DNA of 64,000 nucleotides, taken from contig CALKXJ010000001.1 in assembly GCA_938003835.1 (NCBI GenBank), positions 95,513-159,512 on the forward strand. Direction: 5' to 3'. Made by a program: the position numbers and the translations under genes. Of the stretch, positions 8,634-18,253 are shown one piece after another. Numbering within the stretch: position 1 is the first letter of the stretch; each line of letters starts with the position of its first letter. The notes beneath the pieces are model-generated. The model was not told the DNA's origin and ran no database searches. It was given only the letters and a program-made list of their open reading frames with translations. The DNA is from an uncultured Bryobacteraceae bacterium (GTDB lineage Bacteria; Acidobacteriota; Terriglobia; Bryobacterales; Bryobacteraceae).

Positions 8634-9881
8634 ATGGCGCAAATCGTGCGGCGGCGTGCTGTCGTTGTCGATGTTGGCGGCGTCAAGATCGGCGGTACGC
8701 ACCCGATCGTGGTGCAGTCGATGACGAATACGGACACCGCCGATGTCACCGCGACGGTGAATCAGGTGATGGCGCTCGCCCGCGCGGGCTCGGAGCTGGT
8801 GCGCGTCACCGTGAACACGGAGGCGGCGGCTGCGGCCGTGCCCCGCATCGTCGAGACACTCGAGAAATTCGGCGTGCGCGTGCCGATCATCGGGGACTTC
8901 CACTACAACGGCCACATCCTGCTGACGAAATACCCGGAGTGCGCCCGGGCGCTCGCCAAGTACCGCATCAACCCTGGCAACGTCAACATCGGCAAGAAGC
9001 ACGACGACAACTTCCGCACGATGATCGAGGTCGCCATCGAGTACGGCAAGCCGGTGCGCATCGGCGTGAACTGGGGCTCGCTCGATCCGGCGCTGCTGAC
9101 CCGGATGATGGACGAGAATGCGCGGCGGCCGGAGCCGCTCGATGCCCGCACGGTGACGCTCGAGGCGATGGTGGCGAGCGCCCTGGAGTCGGCGGCGGCA
9201 GCCGAGCGCTACGGCCTGGCGCACGATCGGATCATCCTGAGCGCCAAGGTGAGCGGGGTCCAGGATCTCATTGATGTCAACCGGAAGCTCGCCGCGCAGT
9301 GCGATTATCCCTTGCACCTTGGGCTGACCGAGGCCGGCCTGGGCTCGAAGGGCATCGTGGCGACGACGGCGGCGCTGGCCGTGCTGCTCCGGGAGGGAAT
9401 CGGCGACACCATCCGCGCCTCGTTAACCCCGCTGCCCGACGGGGACCGGACCGAAGAGGTGATCGTCTGCCAGCAGATCCTCCAGGCGCTCGAGCTGCGT
9501 TCCTTCACGCCTCAAGTCACCGCCTGCCCCGGCTGCGGGCGCACCACGAGCACGTTCTTCCAGGAGATGGCCGCCCGCATCGAGACCTACCTCCGCGAGC
9601 AGATGCCGGTCTGGAAGCAGACTCGCCCCGGCGTCGAGGAGATGAAGGTGGCGGTGATGGGCTGCGTTGTCAACGGTCCGGGCGAGTCCAAGCACGCCAA
9701 CATCGGCATCTCCCTGCCCGGGACGTTCGAGGAGCCGAAAGCGCCGGTCTACGTGGACGGCCGCCTGCTCAAGACGCTCAAAGGCGAGGGGATCGTCGAG
9801 GAGTTCATCGAGATCCTCAACGAGTACGTAAACACGCATTACGCGACGGGCGTCGAGGCCGGCGCGCCCCAGTCCGCCTAG
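8634..9881 (+). CDS. ispG: 4-hydroxy-3-methylbut-2-enyl diphosphate synthase (IspG/GcpE)
   Basis: About 415 residues from the ATG at 8634. IspG converts MEcPP to HMBPP in the methylerythritol phosphate pathway of isoprenoid synthesis, using a [4Fe-4S] cluster. Visible signatures are [29 protein letters not shown], the substrate-site stretch [34 protein letters not shown] with two cluster cysteines, and [17 protein letters not shown] with the third Cys and the ligand Glu. The in-frame ATG at 8604 would add ten residues, but an extended -10 (TG-T-TAGAAT, hexamer 8600-8605) overlaps it, so 8634 is preferred. It stands alone, divergent from the metallopeptidase. Its stop shares the four bases CTAG with the convergent lipoprotein gene. 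Confidence 0.96.
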   Translation: MAQIVRRRAVVVDVGGVKIGGTHPIVVQSMTNTDTADVTATVNQVMALARAGSELVRVTVNTEAAAAAVPRIVETLEKFGVRVPIIGDFHYNGHILLTKYPECARALAKYRINPGNVNIGKKHDDNFRTMIEVAIEYGKPVRIGVNWGSLDPALLTRMMDENARRPEPLDARTVTLEAMVASALESAAAAERYGLAHDRIILSAKVSGVQDLIDVNRKLAAQCDYPLHLGLTEAGLGSKGIVATTAALAVLLREGIGDTIRASLTPLPDGDRTEEVIVCQQILQALELRSFTPQVTACPGCGRTTSTFFQEMAARIETYLREQMPVWKQTRPGVEEMKVAVMGCVVNGPGESKHANIGISLPGTFEEPKAPVYVDGRLLKTLKGEGIVEEFIEILNEYVNTHYATGVEAGAPQSA

Positions 9882-10492
9882 CGGACCCGCACCGTCACCT
9901 GCCGGGACTGCTTGCGCTGGTGGGCGTCCGTGGCCGTCACGGTGAACGTGGTCGTCTCCGACAGCGTGACGGAGAGGCAACTGCTCACCGGTCGCAGCCT
10001 CGCTACCGGCGGATCGAGTTCCACGGCCACGGCGTCGGTGACGATGTAGCAGAGCGTCACCGGCTGGCCGGGCTGAACCTCCTGATGGCTGGCGAGGAGC
10101 TGCTCGAGGAGCCGGCCCTCGCCGGGCGCAGCGCGCGGGGCGGCCGCCCGCTGTACAACGACGGAGACCTCGGCCGCCGCCGTGCCGCCGGGGCCGGTCG
10201 CCGTCAGCCGGTAGGTGGTCGATTTCTGCGCCGTGACGGAAAAGCAGCGGTTGTAGGACGGGCGGAGCTCGCGCACCCGGGGTTCGATGGTGACCTCGGT
10301 GGCGTCCTCGACGCCATAACAAAGCAGCACGGGCTCGCCGGGTGCGCTGAGACCGGGGTGGGCGTAGAAGTGCAGAATCTTGGGCGCGGGCGTGGCGGCT
10401 ACGGGTTTGGCCGGGGCGGGCGGGGGCCGGCGTTCCTCAGGTGCGCAGGCGAGAAACGCCGCCAGCCCGCTCGCCGCCAAGGCCCGTTTCAT
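9878..10492 (-). CDS. Putative lipoprotein with two tandem Ig-like repeats
   Basis: 204 residues. The N-terminus [16 protein letters not shown] ends in a Cys that could be lipidated; the lipobox FLAC is imperfect. A Pro/Ala-rich linker follows, then two homologous domains of about 70 residues. Each has PGxPVxLCY near its start and a second Cys before SVT, then TTxxTATD- or [13 protein letters not shown] strands, so each probably has one disulfide. The fold looks immunoglobulin-like, as in cell-surface adhesion or glycan-binding modules. It is the last gene of the TonB receptor/beta-helix/GH42 operon, 12 bases after GH42, so a periplasmic or surface role in handling the same glycan is plausible. 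No specific function is recognised. Confidence 0.65.
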   Translation of the reverse strand: MKRALAASGLAAFLACAPEERRPPPAPAKPVAATPAPKILHFYAHPGLSAPGEPVLLCYGVEDATEVTIEPRVRELRPSYNRCFSVTAQKSTTYRLTATGPGGTAAAEVSVVVQRAAAPRAAPGEGRLLEQLLASHQEVQPGQPVTLCYIVTDAVAVELDPPVARLRPVSSCLSVTLSETTTFTVTATDAHQRKQSRQVTVRVR

Positions 10493-10504
10493 GGGATGCC
10501 GGCT

Positions 10505-12676
10505 TCATTGTACTCCTCGAGCCGGCTGTTCCCGCGCGGGACGTGCGCCCGCACTCACTTGAGCCGCCTCCTCTTCGAGAATCGCCAGATCCCAGGGGGC
10601 CAGCTTGAGCACCTGATTCGGGCGCACCGGCGCGCCCGTGAGAAGGTCCCTGGCCGGCGCGTAGGGGTATTCGAAGCTCTGCGGCCGTCCGGAGTAATTG
10701 AGGTAATACCGCATCGGGCGGCCCTCCCGGCTGAAGCCATGGCGGACCAGCACCGGCTCCGGCAGCTTTTGGTCCGGGCCGTTGAGGCCGGCCAGGGCGA
10801 GAACGCTCAAAACCACTCTTTCCTGAAGTAGGTCCGAAAGGTAAGTCCCCTCATAGGTGAGCGTGCCGCGTCCATAGCGATTCCGCGTAAGTGCAGGGTA
10901 GCGAGAGAAAAAGGAATGCTCATAGACGGCCAGGCTTTCGCAGCCTTCGGGCAGGATCATCTCTGCCCAGACGCTCACCCGGTTCTCCGGGCCGGCGCCA
11001 AACGGATCGCCCCGTAATGCCACCGGCTCGGCCAGAGTCGAAAACTCCTGGTAGCTGAATCCGGCGGCCGTGCGGAGCGGTCCCGGAGCGCGCTGCCAGC
11101 GTATGGTCGAGTGTTCGTTCGCGAAGCCGCTCTTGAAAGCCACCAGCGCATGCCCGCCGCGGTGGATCCAGGCGGCGAGGCGCTCGAGCAGCGCATCGTC
11201 CGCGATATAGAGCGGGGGCACCAGGATCATGCGGTAGCGGTCCCAGTCCGGCTGCTGCGGGAAGAGGAAATCGACGCCGACTTTGAGCCGGTATAAAGAC
11301 CGATACATCTGATGGAGGATGGTGAGGTAGTTGACCCTGTCGTCAAACGGCATGAACTGAATGCCGTGATGGGAATCGAGACTGACCAGAATGGCGACCT
11401 GGTTTCGAGGTACGAAATCGGCAAGCCGCGGCCCAAGTCGCTTGAGCTCGGCGCCGATGCGGGCGGCCTCCTCATAGACACGATTGGGCTCCAGGTCGTG
11501 AGAGAGCAGACCCTTCCAGTAGGTCTCCTGGCCGTAATGGAGCGAATGCCAGTGCCAGTAAGCGACCATGCTCGCTCCGGCGGACAAGTGACTGTAAGCG
11601 TTCAGGCGAAGCTGGCCGTCGTAGGGAGGAAACTGCGTGCGCGAATCCCAGCCGATGGTCTGGGCGTTGGTCTCCATCACCAGATAGTTGGCGCGTTTGA
11701 GCGAACGCGCCAGATCTCCCGAGAAATGGATCTGCCAGCCGTCGAGCCGGTCCTGGACGGGATGGTACGGGTTCACCGCGGCCACATCGAGAAGCTGCGC
11801 GATCTCATACTGATCGACTTCGGTGCGCAGGCCGCCCGGAAAGTTGTGAGTGACGAAGTGATGCGGCCGGGCGTACTGGCGCACGATCGATGCCTGCCAG
11901 CGCAAGAAGTCGGTCACCGTCTTGCGCTGATAGCGTTCCCACTCGAGCTTGTAGCCGGGATTGAGAATTCCCTCACGCCCGGGGAAGTCATCCCAGCCGC
12001 TCACTAACTGGCCCCAATAAGCGAAGCCCCAAAGCCGGTTGAGGCGCTCCACCGTGCCGAACTTTTCTTTTAAGTAATCCAGAAAGCCGGCGTGCATGCT
12101 GCGGGAGTTCGAGCTATTCGGGTGCGTCTCATTATCGATTTGAAATCCGATGATGGCGGGGTGATCCTTGTAATGCTCCAGCAGGCGGCGGATCAGGCGC
12201 TCGGCGTACCAGCGGTAGGTCGGATGGGTGAGGTCGACGTTCTGCCGCGGTCCATAGGCGCCCGCGGGTTCGGAGGCGAAATAGGCCGGCTCGTAGCGGT
12301 CCGGCCCGAGCGGCAGTCGTGCGCCGAGGCGGCGCACCGCAATCTCCGGGTGCTTATGATACAGCCACGGCGGGATCGAGTATGTGGGCGTGCCGAAGAT
12401 CACCCGGATGCCGGCCTGATGCAGCCGGTCGAGAATCCGATCCATCCAGGCGAATTGGAACTCCCCGTCGCGGGGTTCGAAGCTGCTCCACGTGGATTCA
12501 CCGACTCGAACCACATTGATGCCGGCCTTCTGCATCAGCTCGACGTCTTGTTCGAGGCGCTCGTACGGCATGTATTCGTGATAGTAAGAGGCGCCGAAGA
12601 GGATCGTTTCCAACTGCGGCGGGGCGGCGGGGGCAAGGGCGGCAGCCGCCAGCATCAGAGGCAGGAGGCATTTCAC
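10505..12676 (-). CDS. Secreted GH42 beta-galactosidase
   Basis: 723 residues from a GTG at 12676 with GGAGG seven bases upstream. A signal peptide (MKCLLPLMLAAAALAPAAP) is followed by the GH42 TIM barrel. The barrel shows YYHEYMPYERLEQDVELMQ, INVVRVGESTWSSFEP, VIFGTPTYSIPPWL, IIGFQIDNET with the acid/base Glu, and LVMETNAQTIGW with the nucleophile Glu. A trimerisation-like domain (VAILVSLDSHHGIQ) and a small C-terminal beta domain follow. GH42 enzymes release terminal galactose, and some members act on other beta-linked sugars. Four bases separate it from the upstream beta-helix gene, so the two are co-transcribed within the TonB-receptor operon. Export suggests it works in the periplasm on oligosaccharides brought in by the receptor; this is inference. 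Confidence 0.88.
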   Translation of the reverse strand: MKCLLPLMLAAAALAPAAPPQLETILFGASYYHEYMPYERLEQDVELMQKAGINVVRVGESTWSSFEPRDGEFQFAWMDRILDRLHQAGIRVIFGTPTYSIPPWLYHKHPEIAVRRLGARLPLGPDRYEPAYFASEPAGAYGPRQNVDLTHPTYRWYAERLIRRLLEHYKDHPAIIGFQIDNETHPNSSNSRSMHAGFLDYLKEKFGTVERLNRLWGFAYWGQLVSGWDDFPGREGILNPGYKLEWERYQRKTVTDFLRWQASIVRQYARPHHFVTHNFPGGLRTEVDQYEIAQLLDVAAVNPYHPVQDRLDGWQIHFSGDLARSLKRANYLVMETNAQTIGWDSRTQFPPYDGQLRLNAYSHLSAGASMVAYWHWHSLHYGQETYWKGLLSHDLEPNRVYEEAARIGAELKRLGPRLADFVPRNQVAILVSLDSHHGIQFMPFDDRVNYLTILHQMYRSLYRLKVGVDFLFPQQPDWDRYRMILVPPLYIADDALLERLAAWIHRGGHALVAFKSGFANEHSTIRWQRAPGPLRTAAGFSYQEFSTLAEPVALRGDPFGAGPENRVSVWAEMILPEGCESLAVYEHSFFSRYPALTRNRYGRGTLTYEGTYLSDLLQERVVLSVLALAGLNGPDQKLPEPVLVRHGFSREGRPMRYYLNYSGRPQSFEYPYAPARDLLTGAPVRPNQVLKLAPWDLAILEEEAAQVSAGARPAREQPARGVQ

Positions 12677-12680
12677 CGGT

Positions 12681-14246
12681 TCACCTCCCGGAGCGAACCT
12701 CGTGGGCGCCGATGCTGAGCGGTCCCTGGCGGGGCAGCGGATTCCCGAAGAAGTCCACCGGGCCGGGATCGATCTTGAACCGGGCGCGCAGGTCCAGACC
12801 GGCAGCCGCAGCGGGTGAGTCGGGCAGGAGGCGGAAATCGACGAGCGTGTCGAGCTTTCGCGGATCGGTGAGTAGCGCCGGTCCGGTCCGCACCAGGCGC
12901 GGCTCCGCGAAGAGGCCGACCAGGCGTCCGTCGAGCCACTCCTGCCCCGAGGCTCTCGCCCAGGCCTCGAGCTCTTTGTGCGGTCCGCAGCGGAAGCCGC
13001 GTTCTCCGAGCGCCCAGTACAGATTGGCTAAAAACTCCCCGACCCAGCCCACCTCTTCGGTGCGGTTGTAGATGAGCGGACCCTGACTGACGAACAGATT
13101 GTTGTAAAAAGTAATGCGCGGCAGGTGGGCGGCGTATTTCTTGCTGATGCCCAGGCCCACCGCGGAGCCTTTCGAGTTCCAGACAGTGTTGTTGTGCACC
13201 AGCGTGCTTTCCATGCCCACGCCGCCGACCCAAACGAAGATGCCGGCGTTGTGATCGAACAGGCCGTCATCCTGGCTGATGTTGTAACGGACGACGTTAT
13301 TGGCGAAGCGCGGCGCACCTTCGTACTGGCAGATCAGATAGCCGGAACCGAAGTTATTGTGTGAGTAGTTGTACTGGAGAATGGAATTGGTGACGCCGCC
13401 GTCGAAGTCGAAGCCGCCGCCGTCGAGCGCCGTGCTGCGGTTGTGGTGGGAGATGCAGTATTGGATGAGCACGCGGTCGGCGTCGTGCGTCCAGATGCCC
13501 ACCGGCCCGTTACCCGTCCAGGGCATGTCCCAGCCGTTATAGCGAGCCTCGCAGCGTTCGATCACGGCGCCATCGACGTAACCGAGCACAATGCCGTTTC
13601 CGGAGTGGTTCTTGCGGACGGTGGGGTCGCCGGGGTTGTTTTCTGCCAGCGAGTCGCCGATGTAGAGATTGCGCGAGCGCGCGCCGCCGCGCTCGCCGCC
13701 GGAGTGGATCCCGGCAAAGCCGTTGTCGTGCGCGTGGACGTGCGTGATGCGGACGTCCTCGCTGGCCGTCACGTAAATGCCCGCGTGGCGGAAGCCGCTC
13801 ACTTCGACGCGCGTGATGGTGGAGCCTTTCGAGCGGGCCAGATACAGGCCGTGCGCCGTGTTGCCGCTGTTGCGCCCGGCGCCGACGAGCCGGAGGTTTT
13901 CCACCAGCACGTGATCGCAGCCGTCGATTGAAATCGCGCGGCCCGTTCCCCCGTCGATGGTGGCACGGCCCGCTCCCCAGGAGCCGATAACGAGGTTCTG
14001 CGTCGGAGTCGCTTTGTCATCGGAAGCGAGCTCGAGCGGGCCGGCGAAGCTCTGACCGCCTTCGAGCAGGATGCGGTCACCGGGGGCGAAGCGGGTGGAG
14101 TTGACCTTGCCCAGGGTCTTCCATGGCCTCTCCAGGGTGCCCGGGTTGCCGTCGTCGCCGCGCGGGCTGAGATAGTAGTCGGTGGCCGAAGCCGGAGCCA
14201 GCGCCAAAAGCGGCGCCAGCAGGGCGAGCAATCGAATTGGCAGCAC
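12681..14246 (-). CDS. Secreted right-handed parallel beta-helix protein (pectate-lyase-like fold)
   Basis: 521 residues from a GTG at 14246, with GGAGG six bases before it. A signal peptide (MLPIRLLALLAPLLALAPASA) precedes DYYLSPRGDDGNPGTLERPW, the usual opening of secreted beta-helix enzymes. Repeating strand pairs then run through most of the protein, for example ISIDGCDHVLVENLRLVGA, HAGIYVTASEDVRITHVHA and NNTVWNSKGSAVGLGIS. The fold is shared by polysaccharide lyases, GH28 hydrolases and epimerases, so the exact activity cannot be named. It lies 90 bases after the TonB receptor and four before GH42, so it is the second gene of module A and a good candidate for the chain-cleaving enzyme. 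Confidence 0.8.
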   Translation of the reverse strand: MLPIRLLALLAPLLALAPASATDYYLSPRGDDGNPGTLERPWKTLGKVNSTRFAPGDRILLEGGQSFAGPLELASDDKATPTQNLVIGSWGAGRATIDGGTGRAISIDGCDHVLVENLRLVGAGRNSGNTAHGLYLARSKGSTITRVEVSGFRHAGIYVTASEDVRITHVHAHDNGFAGIHSGGERGGARSRNLYIGDSLAENNPGDPTVRKNHSGNGIVLGYVDGAVIERCEARYNGWDMPWTGNGPVGIWTHDADRVLIQYCISHHNRSTALDGGGFDFDGGVTNSILQYNYSHNNFGSGYLICQYEGAPRFANNVVRYNISQDDGLFDHNAGIFVWVGGVGMESTLVHNNTVWNSKGSAVGLGISKKYAAHLPRITFYNNLFVSQGPLIYNRTEEVGWVGEFLANLYWALGERGFRCGPHKELEAWARASGQEWLDGRLVGLFAEPRLVRTGPALLTDPRKLDTLVDFRLLPDSPAAAAGLDLRARFKIDPGPVDFFGNPLPRQGPLSIGAHEVRSGR

Positions 14247-14336
14247 GAATCACCTCCGGCCTACTCAAAAGTGACGTGAAGGTGCGGCCGGCCGGCGCCA
14301 CAGCAGCGGCCGGCCGCAAACATCCCTCTGGGGAGG

Positions 14337-17300
14337 TCAGAACTCGAACCGCGCTCCCATTTGCATGGTGCGGTAATAGCCGCCATCGACGCCGGTCACC
14401 TGCCCGAACAACGGCCGGGCCGGGTTGGTTTCGATCGTCGAGAAGCGGTGCCGATTGAAAGCATTCAGCAGCTCCCAGCGGAACTGGAAGCGCAGACGCT
14501 CCTTGACGATCCAGTTCTTGTGCAGGCCGAAATCGTCATCGTAGAACGGGAAGCCGCGGGCGCCGCTCATGCGGAACGAGGCGTTCCCGAACATGTAGCG
14601 GTCGACGTCGGCCGGGTCGCGAATGATCGCGGTGTTGATGATCTTATGGTTCGGATTGACCCGGGTGATCGAGGCCATATCGAACTTCGCCGGGTCGAAG
14701 TCCACCATCAGGGGCTGATTCTGTGGGTTGTGGATGAGCGCGCGGTTGGTGGCCGCATTGAAATTGGGAATCGAGGTGCCAGCGAAGCCGAGCGGCATGC
14801 CGCTGCGGTAGTTGCCGATGTATTGCAAGGTCCAGCCGCCTGCCAGAAACTCCAGCACCGGGTGCAAGGCGGTGGCGAACCTACGCCCCCGGCCCACCGG
14901 AATCTCCCAGGAGACTGCCGCTTTGACGACATGTGTCTGGTCGTAGGGCGAGATCGTCTTCTCGAGCCGCAGGTTGTAATAGTCCATCGGGCGGCCCGAG
15001 TTCACCCAACTGTGGAAGGCGTTCTCCATATTGTCCAAAGACTTCGAGAAGGTGTAGTTGGCCAGCCAACTGATGCCGTGCGAGTAGCGCTTGTTGAACT
15101 GAATCTGCAAGGCATTGTAAGTGGAATAGCCGAGCGGGGAATAGTAGGCCTGGAGCACGTTCCAGGAAAGCACCTGCGGGAACGGGGCCAGCGTCTGCCA
15201 CACCGGAACCCAACCGCCGCCGGGCCTCTGTGCCGCCGGAATTCTCTCGTAGGGATAGACGGCGCCCAGGGCGCGGGCCGACTCGGGCAGGGCGGCCTGA
15301 CTGTTCACCCACTTGCCGAGATCGTCGCGCAGGCTCAGGAAGCGGGGATGAACCTGGTTGATCTGGCGAGCCTGGTTGAAGGTCAAGCCGACGCTGGTGG
15401 TGCCGATGTAGCCAATGTCGAGCACCATCTGGCCGGGCAGCTCAAACTGGAAGTTTGCGTTCCATTGCTGCGTGTAGCCGACCTTGCCGCCCTCCGGGTC
15501 CCAATAGGTGAGATTCCACTGCGAGCCGGTGGAGTTGGACGGATCCAGCTTGGCCGCCTCGACCTTACCGGGATAGCCGTTGTCCCAGTTGAAAGCCGGA
15601 TAGATGCCGCGGCTGGGCACGACATTGGTCTGCGTGAAGCCGTACTTGTTGCCGTAGGGCACCCCCGACCACTCGTTGGGAACGCGCGCCAGGTAGAAGA
15701 TCCCGTAGGCAGCCCGGAAGACGATCTTCTCGGTCACCTGATAGGCGAGGCCGGCACGGGGACCGAAATCGTTCCACTGATCCTCGATGAACTTCTTTTT
15801 ACCGCTGCGGCCCGGCCCGGAGCCCGCGAACTCGACGGCACCGGGCAGCCCGGTGAGAGGATCGGTCAGCCGGGGGTTGAAGTGATGCAGCCGGTCATGC
15901 CACTCCGTCTGCACCGGCTGGCCGTCCCAGCGCAGGCCGAGGTTGAGCGTGAGCCGTGGCGTCAGCTTGATGTCGTCCTGGACGAAGAGCCCGATCGAGT
16001 ACATCTGAGAGGTGGTCGGCGTCAGGATCGGCACGCTGGCGCTGGCCACTTCGCCCAGGAAGAAGCTGGCGAACGGGTGGCCGGTGCGCGCAAAGCCGGG
16101 CAGGCCTGTATGGTCGGCCGAGAAGTTGAAGGTGCCGGGCCCGGGATTGCCGGTGTCGGCGAGTGTCAGCTTCTTGACGTCGCCGCCGAACTTGATCGTG
16201 TGGCGCCCCTTCATCCAGGAGACCGTGTCGAGGATCTGGTAGGTGGTGCCGATCAGCTTGTCGTTGGCCAGGTAGCCGATCGTCGCCAGGTTGACGCGGT
16301 CGCCACCGCCCCAGTTGATCTGCGGCCAGTTGCTCTTGCCGTTGATGCCTTTGAGGCCGAGGATCTCGCCGCCCGGCTCGTTGACGTGCCAGGAGGTGGA
16401 AGGGTTGAGCTGGCGGTTGAAGGCCGCACCGAAGTGATTGAGCAGCGTCGGCGAGAGGGTCCAGTCGTAGGCCAGCCGCGCCATGAAGGTCTCCACCTTC
16501 TGAAGGCGGGCGCGCGACAACGGACCGCCTTTCTCCGGATCGTTAAAGTCCCAGACGCCGCCCTGGTCGAGCAGCGTCCGCGGCCGGTCGATCCAGGCGT
16601 AGGAGCCGCTCAGCTTGTGCTGCGCCGAAAAGTAATGGTCGCCCTTGATGGAGAACTGCTTCTGCTCGAACTTGGCGGTGTTGAAGGCGGGGAAGAAGGC
16701 ATTGTTGATCAGCGCGTCGGGGATGGCCGGAGCGTAGTGCTTCTTCATGATCTCGGCCACCTTCTGCGAGACCGCCGACATGCGGCTCTTGGGCAGGATG
16801 TTGCCGGGGAACGGATCCCGCACCACGGTCCCGTCAGGCAGCGTGCGCACGGTGGCCGGGTCGTAGATCTGCCCCCGATAGACCGTGCGGCCGAGCGCGT
16901 CCCGGCCGAGCACCTCGCCGGTGAGGTAGTTGCTCATGTCGCCCTCGTACCAGGGGAGCGTCGGCACGGTGACGCTCGGGGTGCCCACGCCGCGGTTGGC
17001 GTCCTGGTACTTCTCCCAGGCGACGTAGAAGAAGCTCTTGTCTTTGCCGTGATAGAGCCCGGGGAAGATGATCGGGCCGCCGCCGGAGATGGCCCAGTTG
17101 TTGCGCCGGTCGCGCGGCCGGGGACGGCCGTAGAAGTTATTGGCAAACGAGTTGGCGTTCATCCACTCGTTGCGGAACTGGTACATGCCGGTGCCGTGCC
17201 AGTCGTTGGTGCCGGATTTCATGACGAAGTTGAAGATGCCGCCGGCGGTGCGGCCGTACTCGGCGCTCATGCCCGAGGTTTGCACCTTGAACTCCTCGAG

Positions 17301-17936
17301 CGCCTCCATCGAGACCGAGCTCTCACCGAAGTGGCCGGTGATGTAAATGGTGGCGGAGGCGCCGTCGAGCAGCACCTCTTTGGTAAAGGCGGGGCTGCCG
17401 TTGATCCGGCTGGTCCAGTTGTTGCCCTCGACGCCCGGCGTGAGCTTGTAAGCGAAGTTCTCCGGGTAACGACCGCCGCTGAAGCTTAGCGGGAGATCGA
17501 TCACACGGGTGTTGTCGAGCGACAGCCCGACGTCCGGCGTGTCGGTCTGTAAGAGCGGGGTTTCGGCGGTCACGGTGACCGATTCGGTGGTCGCACCGAG
17601 CTCCATGGTGACATCGATGCGAGCTACCTGCCCGATCTGGAGGCGAAGCCCTTCGCGCACGATGGTTTTGAAGCCGTCGGCTTCGAAAGTGAGGCTGTAG
17701 GTGCCGATCGGCAGGGCGGGCACGGTGTACTGGCCGAGCTCGTTCGTGCGGGTGTTGTAGAGCGCATTGGTGGCGAGATTCCGCACCGTGATCCGCACGT
17801 TGGGCACGGCCGCGCCCGTCGGGTCGGTCACGATGCCGGTAAAGGCGCCGCGATCCTGCTGAGCAAGGATTGCCGGGACGGCGACGAGCAGGGCGGCGCA
17901 GAGCAATGTGGCCGGAAGGCTGCGATCGCGGTTCAC
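14337..17936 (-). CDS. TonB-dependent outer-membrane receptor, Oar type, with carboxypeptidase-regulatory-like N-domain (module A)
   Basis: 1,199 residues from a GTG at 17936, with GGAGG seven bases upstream. After a signal peptide comes a carboxypeptidase-regulatory-like/Cna-B-type domain (about residues 30-115: FTGIVTDPTGAAVPNVRITV to GTYSLTFEADGF). Then a plug region follows (LLQTDTPDVGLSLDNTRVIDLPLS to KSGTNDWHGTGMYQFRNE), and then a long beta-barrel with the usual LTLNLGLRWD and RFQFRWELLNAFNRH strands. The C-terminal residue is Phe (MGARFEF), as expected for BAM-inserted barrels. It should import an oligosaccharide across the outer membrane with TonB energy. It heads the operon with the beta-helix protein, GH42 and the lipoprotein, and is divergent from the regulator at 18254. 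It has no SusD partner, as usual for acidobacterial systems. Confidence 0.9.
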   Translation of the reverse strand: MNRDRSLPATLLCAALLVAVPAILAQQDRGAFTGIVTDPTGAAVPNVRITVRNLATNALYNTRTNELGQYTVPALPIGTYSLTFEADGFKTIVREGLRLQIGQVARIDVTMELGATTESVTVTAETPLLQTDTPDVGLSLDNTRVIDLPLSFSGGRYPENFAYKLTPGVEGNNWTSRINGSPAFTKEVLLDGASATIYITGHFGESSVSMEALEEFKVQTSGMSAEYGRTAGGIFNFVMKSGTNDWHGTGMYQFRNEWMNANSFANNFYGRPRPRDRRNNWAISGGGPIIFPGLYHGKDKSFFYVAWEKYQDANRGVGTPSVTVPTLPWYEGDMSNYLTGEVLGRDALGRTVYRGQIYDPATVRTLPDGTVVRDPFPGNILPKSRMSAVSQKVAEIMKKHYAPAIPDALINNAFFPAFNTAKFEQKQFSIKGDHYFSAQHKLSGSYAWIDRPRTLLDQGGVWDFNDPEKGGPLSRARLQKVETFMARLAYDWTLSPTLLNHFGAAFNRQLNPSTSWHVNEPGGEILGLKGINGKSNWPQINWGGGDRVNLATIGYLANDKLIGTTYQILDTVSWMKGRHTIKFGGDVKKLTLADTGNPGPGTFNFSADHTGLPGFARTGHPFASFFLGEVASASVPILTPTTSQMYSIGLFVQDDIKLTPRLTLNLGLRWDGQPVQTEWHDRLHHFNPRLTDPLTGLPGAVEFAGSGPGRSGKKKFIEDQWNDFGPRAGLAYQVTEKIVFRAAYGIFYLARVPNEWSGVPYGNKYGFTQTNVVPSRGIYPAFNWDNGYPGKVEAAKLDPSNSTGSQWNLTYWDPEGGKVGYTQQWNANFQFELPGQMVLDIGYIGTTSVGLTFNQARQINQVHPRFLSLRDDLGKWVNSQAALPESARALGAVYPYERIPAAQRPGGGWVPVWQTLAPFPQVLSWNVLQAYYSPLGYSTYNALQIQFNKRYSHGISWLANYTFSKSLDNMENAFHSWVNSGRPMDYYNLRLEKTISPYDQTHVVKAAVSWEIPVGRGRRFATALHPVLEFLAGGWTLQYIGNYRSGMPLGFAGTSIPNFNAATNRALIHNPQNQPLMVDFDPAKFDMASITRVNPNHKIINTAIIRDPADVDRYMFGNASFRMSGARGFPFYDDDFGLHKNWIVKERLRFQFRWELLNAFNRHRFSTIETNPARPLFGQVTGVDGGYYRTMQMGARFEF

Positions 17937-18008
17937 ATCAGACCTCCGTTGGAAACTTCCCTGAATGAGGGCTCCCGAACTGAGCCGGGAGAGCGAACAT
18001 CCGCTCCA

Positions 18009-18037
18009 ATGATAGGTCCCCGGAGCCGGCCGGGCAA
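18009..18037 (-). promoter_or_regulatory. Predicted promoter of the module A receptor operon
   Basis: On the minus strand, TTGCCC (18032-18037), a 17-base spacer and TATCAT (18009-18014) form a good sigma-70-like promoter. The expected start is near 18002, giving a leader of about 65 bases before the GTG at 17936. Confidence 0.5.
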
Positions 18038-18217
18038 GGTTATTGCCGCTACCGGAAGGCTAATGCCGGGGGTAAGTCGTTGAAAGGGAAGAAAGTTGCG
18101 GCGGATGAGGCGCTAGAGCGGCGAGCGTCGGCCCGCGCCGCCTGTCCGGGGAAGGCGCCCGCAACCGCCCCGCTTCGCTCATAAGGCGCACGCTGTTGGT
18201 GGCCACAGTCGTTCGCC

Positions 18218-18253
18218 GGTAACGATACAATAACGGTTAGCGGGAGGGTTACC
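18218..18253. promoter_or_regulatory. Candidate operator: GGTAAC / TAACGGTTA / GGTTACC cluster
   Basis: Three related elements lie within 36 bases: GGTAAC at 18218-18223, the 9-bp palindrome TAACGGTTA at 18231-18239, and GGTTACC at 18247-18253. The first and last form an inverted repeat around the palindrome. The cluster spans the regulator's -10 hexamer (18226-18231), its GGGAGG ribosome-binding site and the base before its GTG, a typical position for autorepression. The identical palindrome, read on the other strand, occurs at 32255-32263 in the equivalent control region of module B. Confidence 0.5.

Larger units (their letters stand above)
17937..18253. other. 317-base divergent control region of module A
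   Basis: This non-coding gap separates the TonB receptor and the regulator. It holds a predicted minus-strand promoter (18009-18037), a receptor leader of about 65 bases with a small hairpin (arms 17972-17977 and 17986-17991), and a plus-strand -10 (TACAAT, 18226-18231). It also holds a cluster of GTAAC/GTTAC elements at 18218-18253 that overlaps the regulator's transcription and translation start. The middle, about 18040-18200, shows nothing that could be interpreted. Confidence 0.6.

Noticed and set aside
14361..17489. Long plus-strand open frame of about 1,040 codons opposite the module A receptor
   Set aside because: The minus strand encodes an unmistakable TonB receptor with a signal peptide and ribosome-binding site; the antisense frame has no recognisable features.
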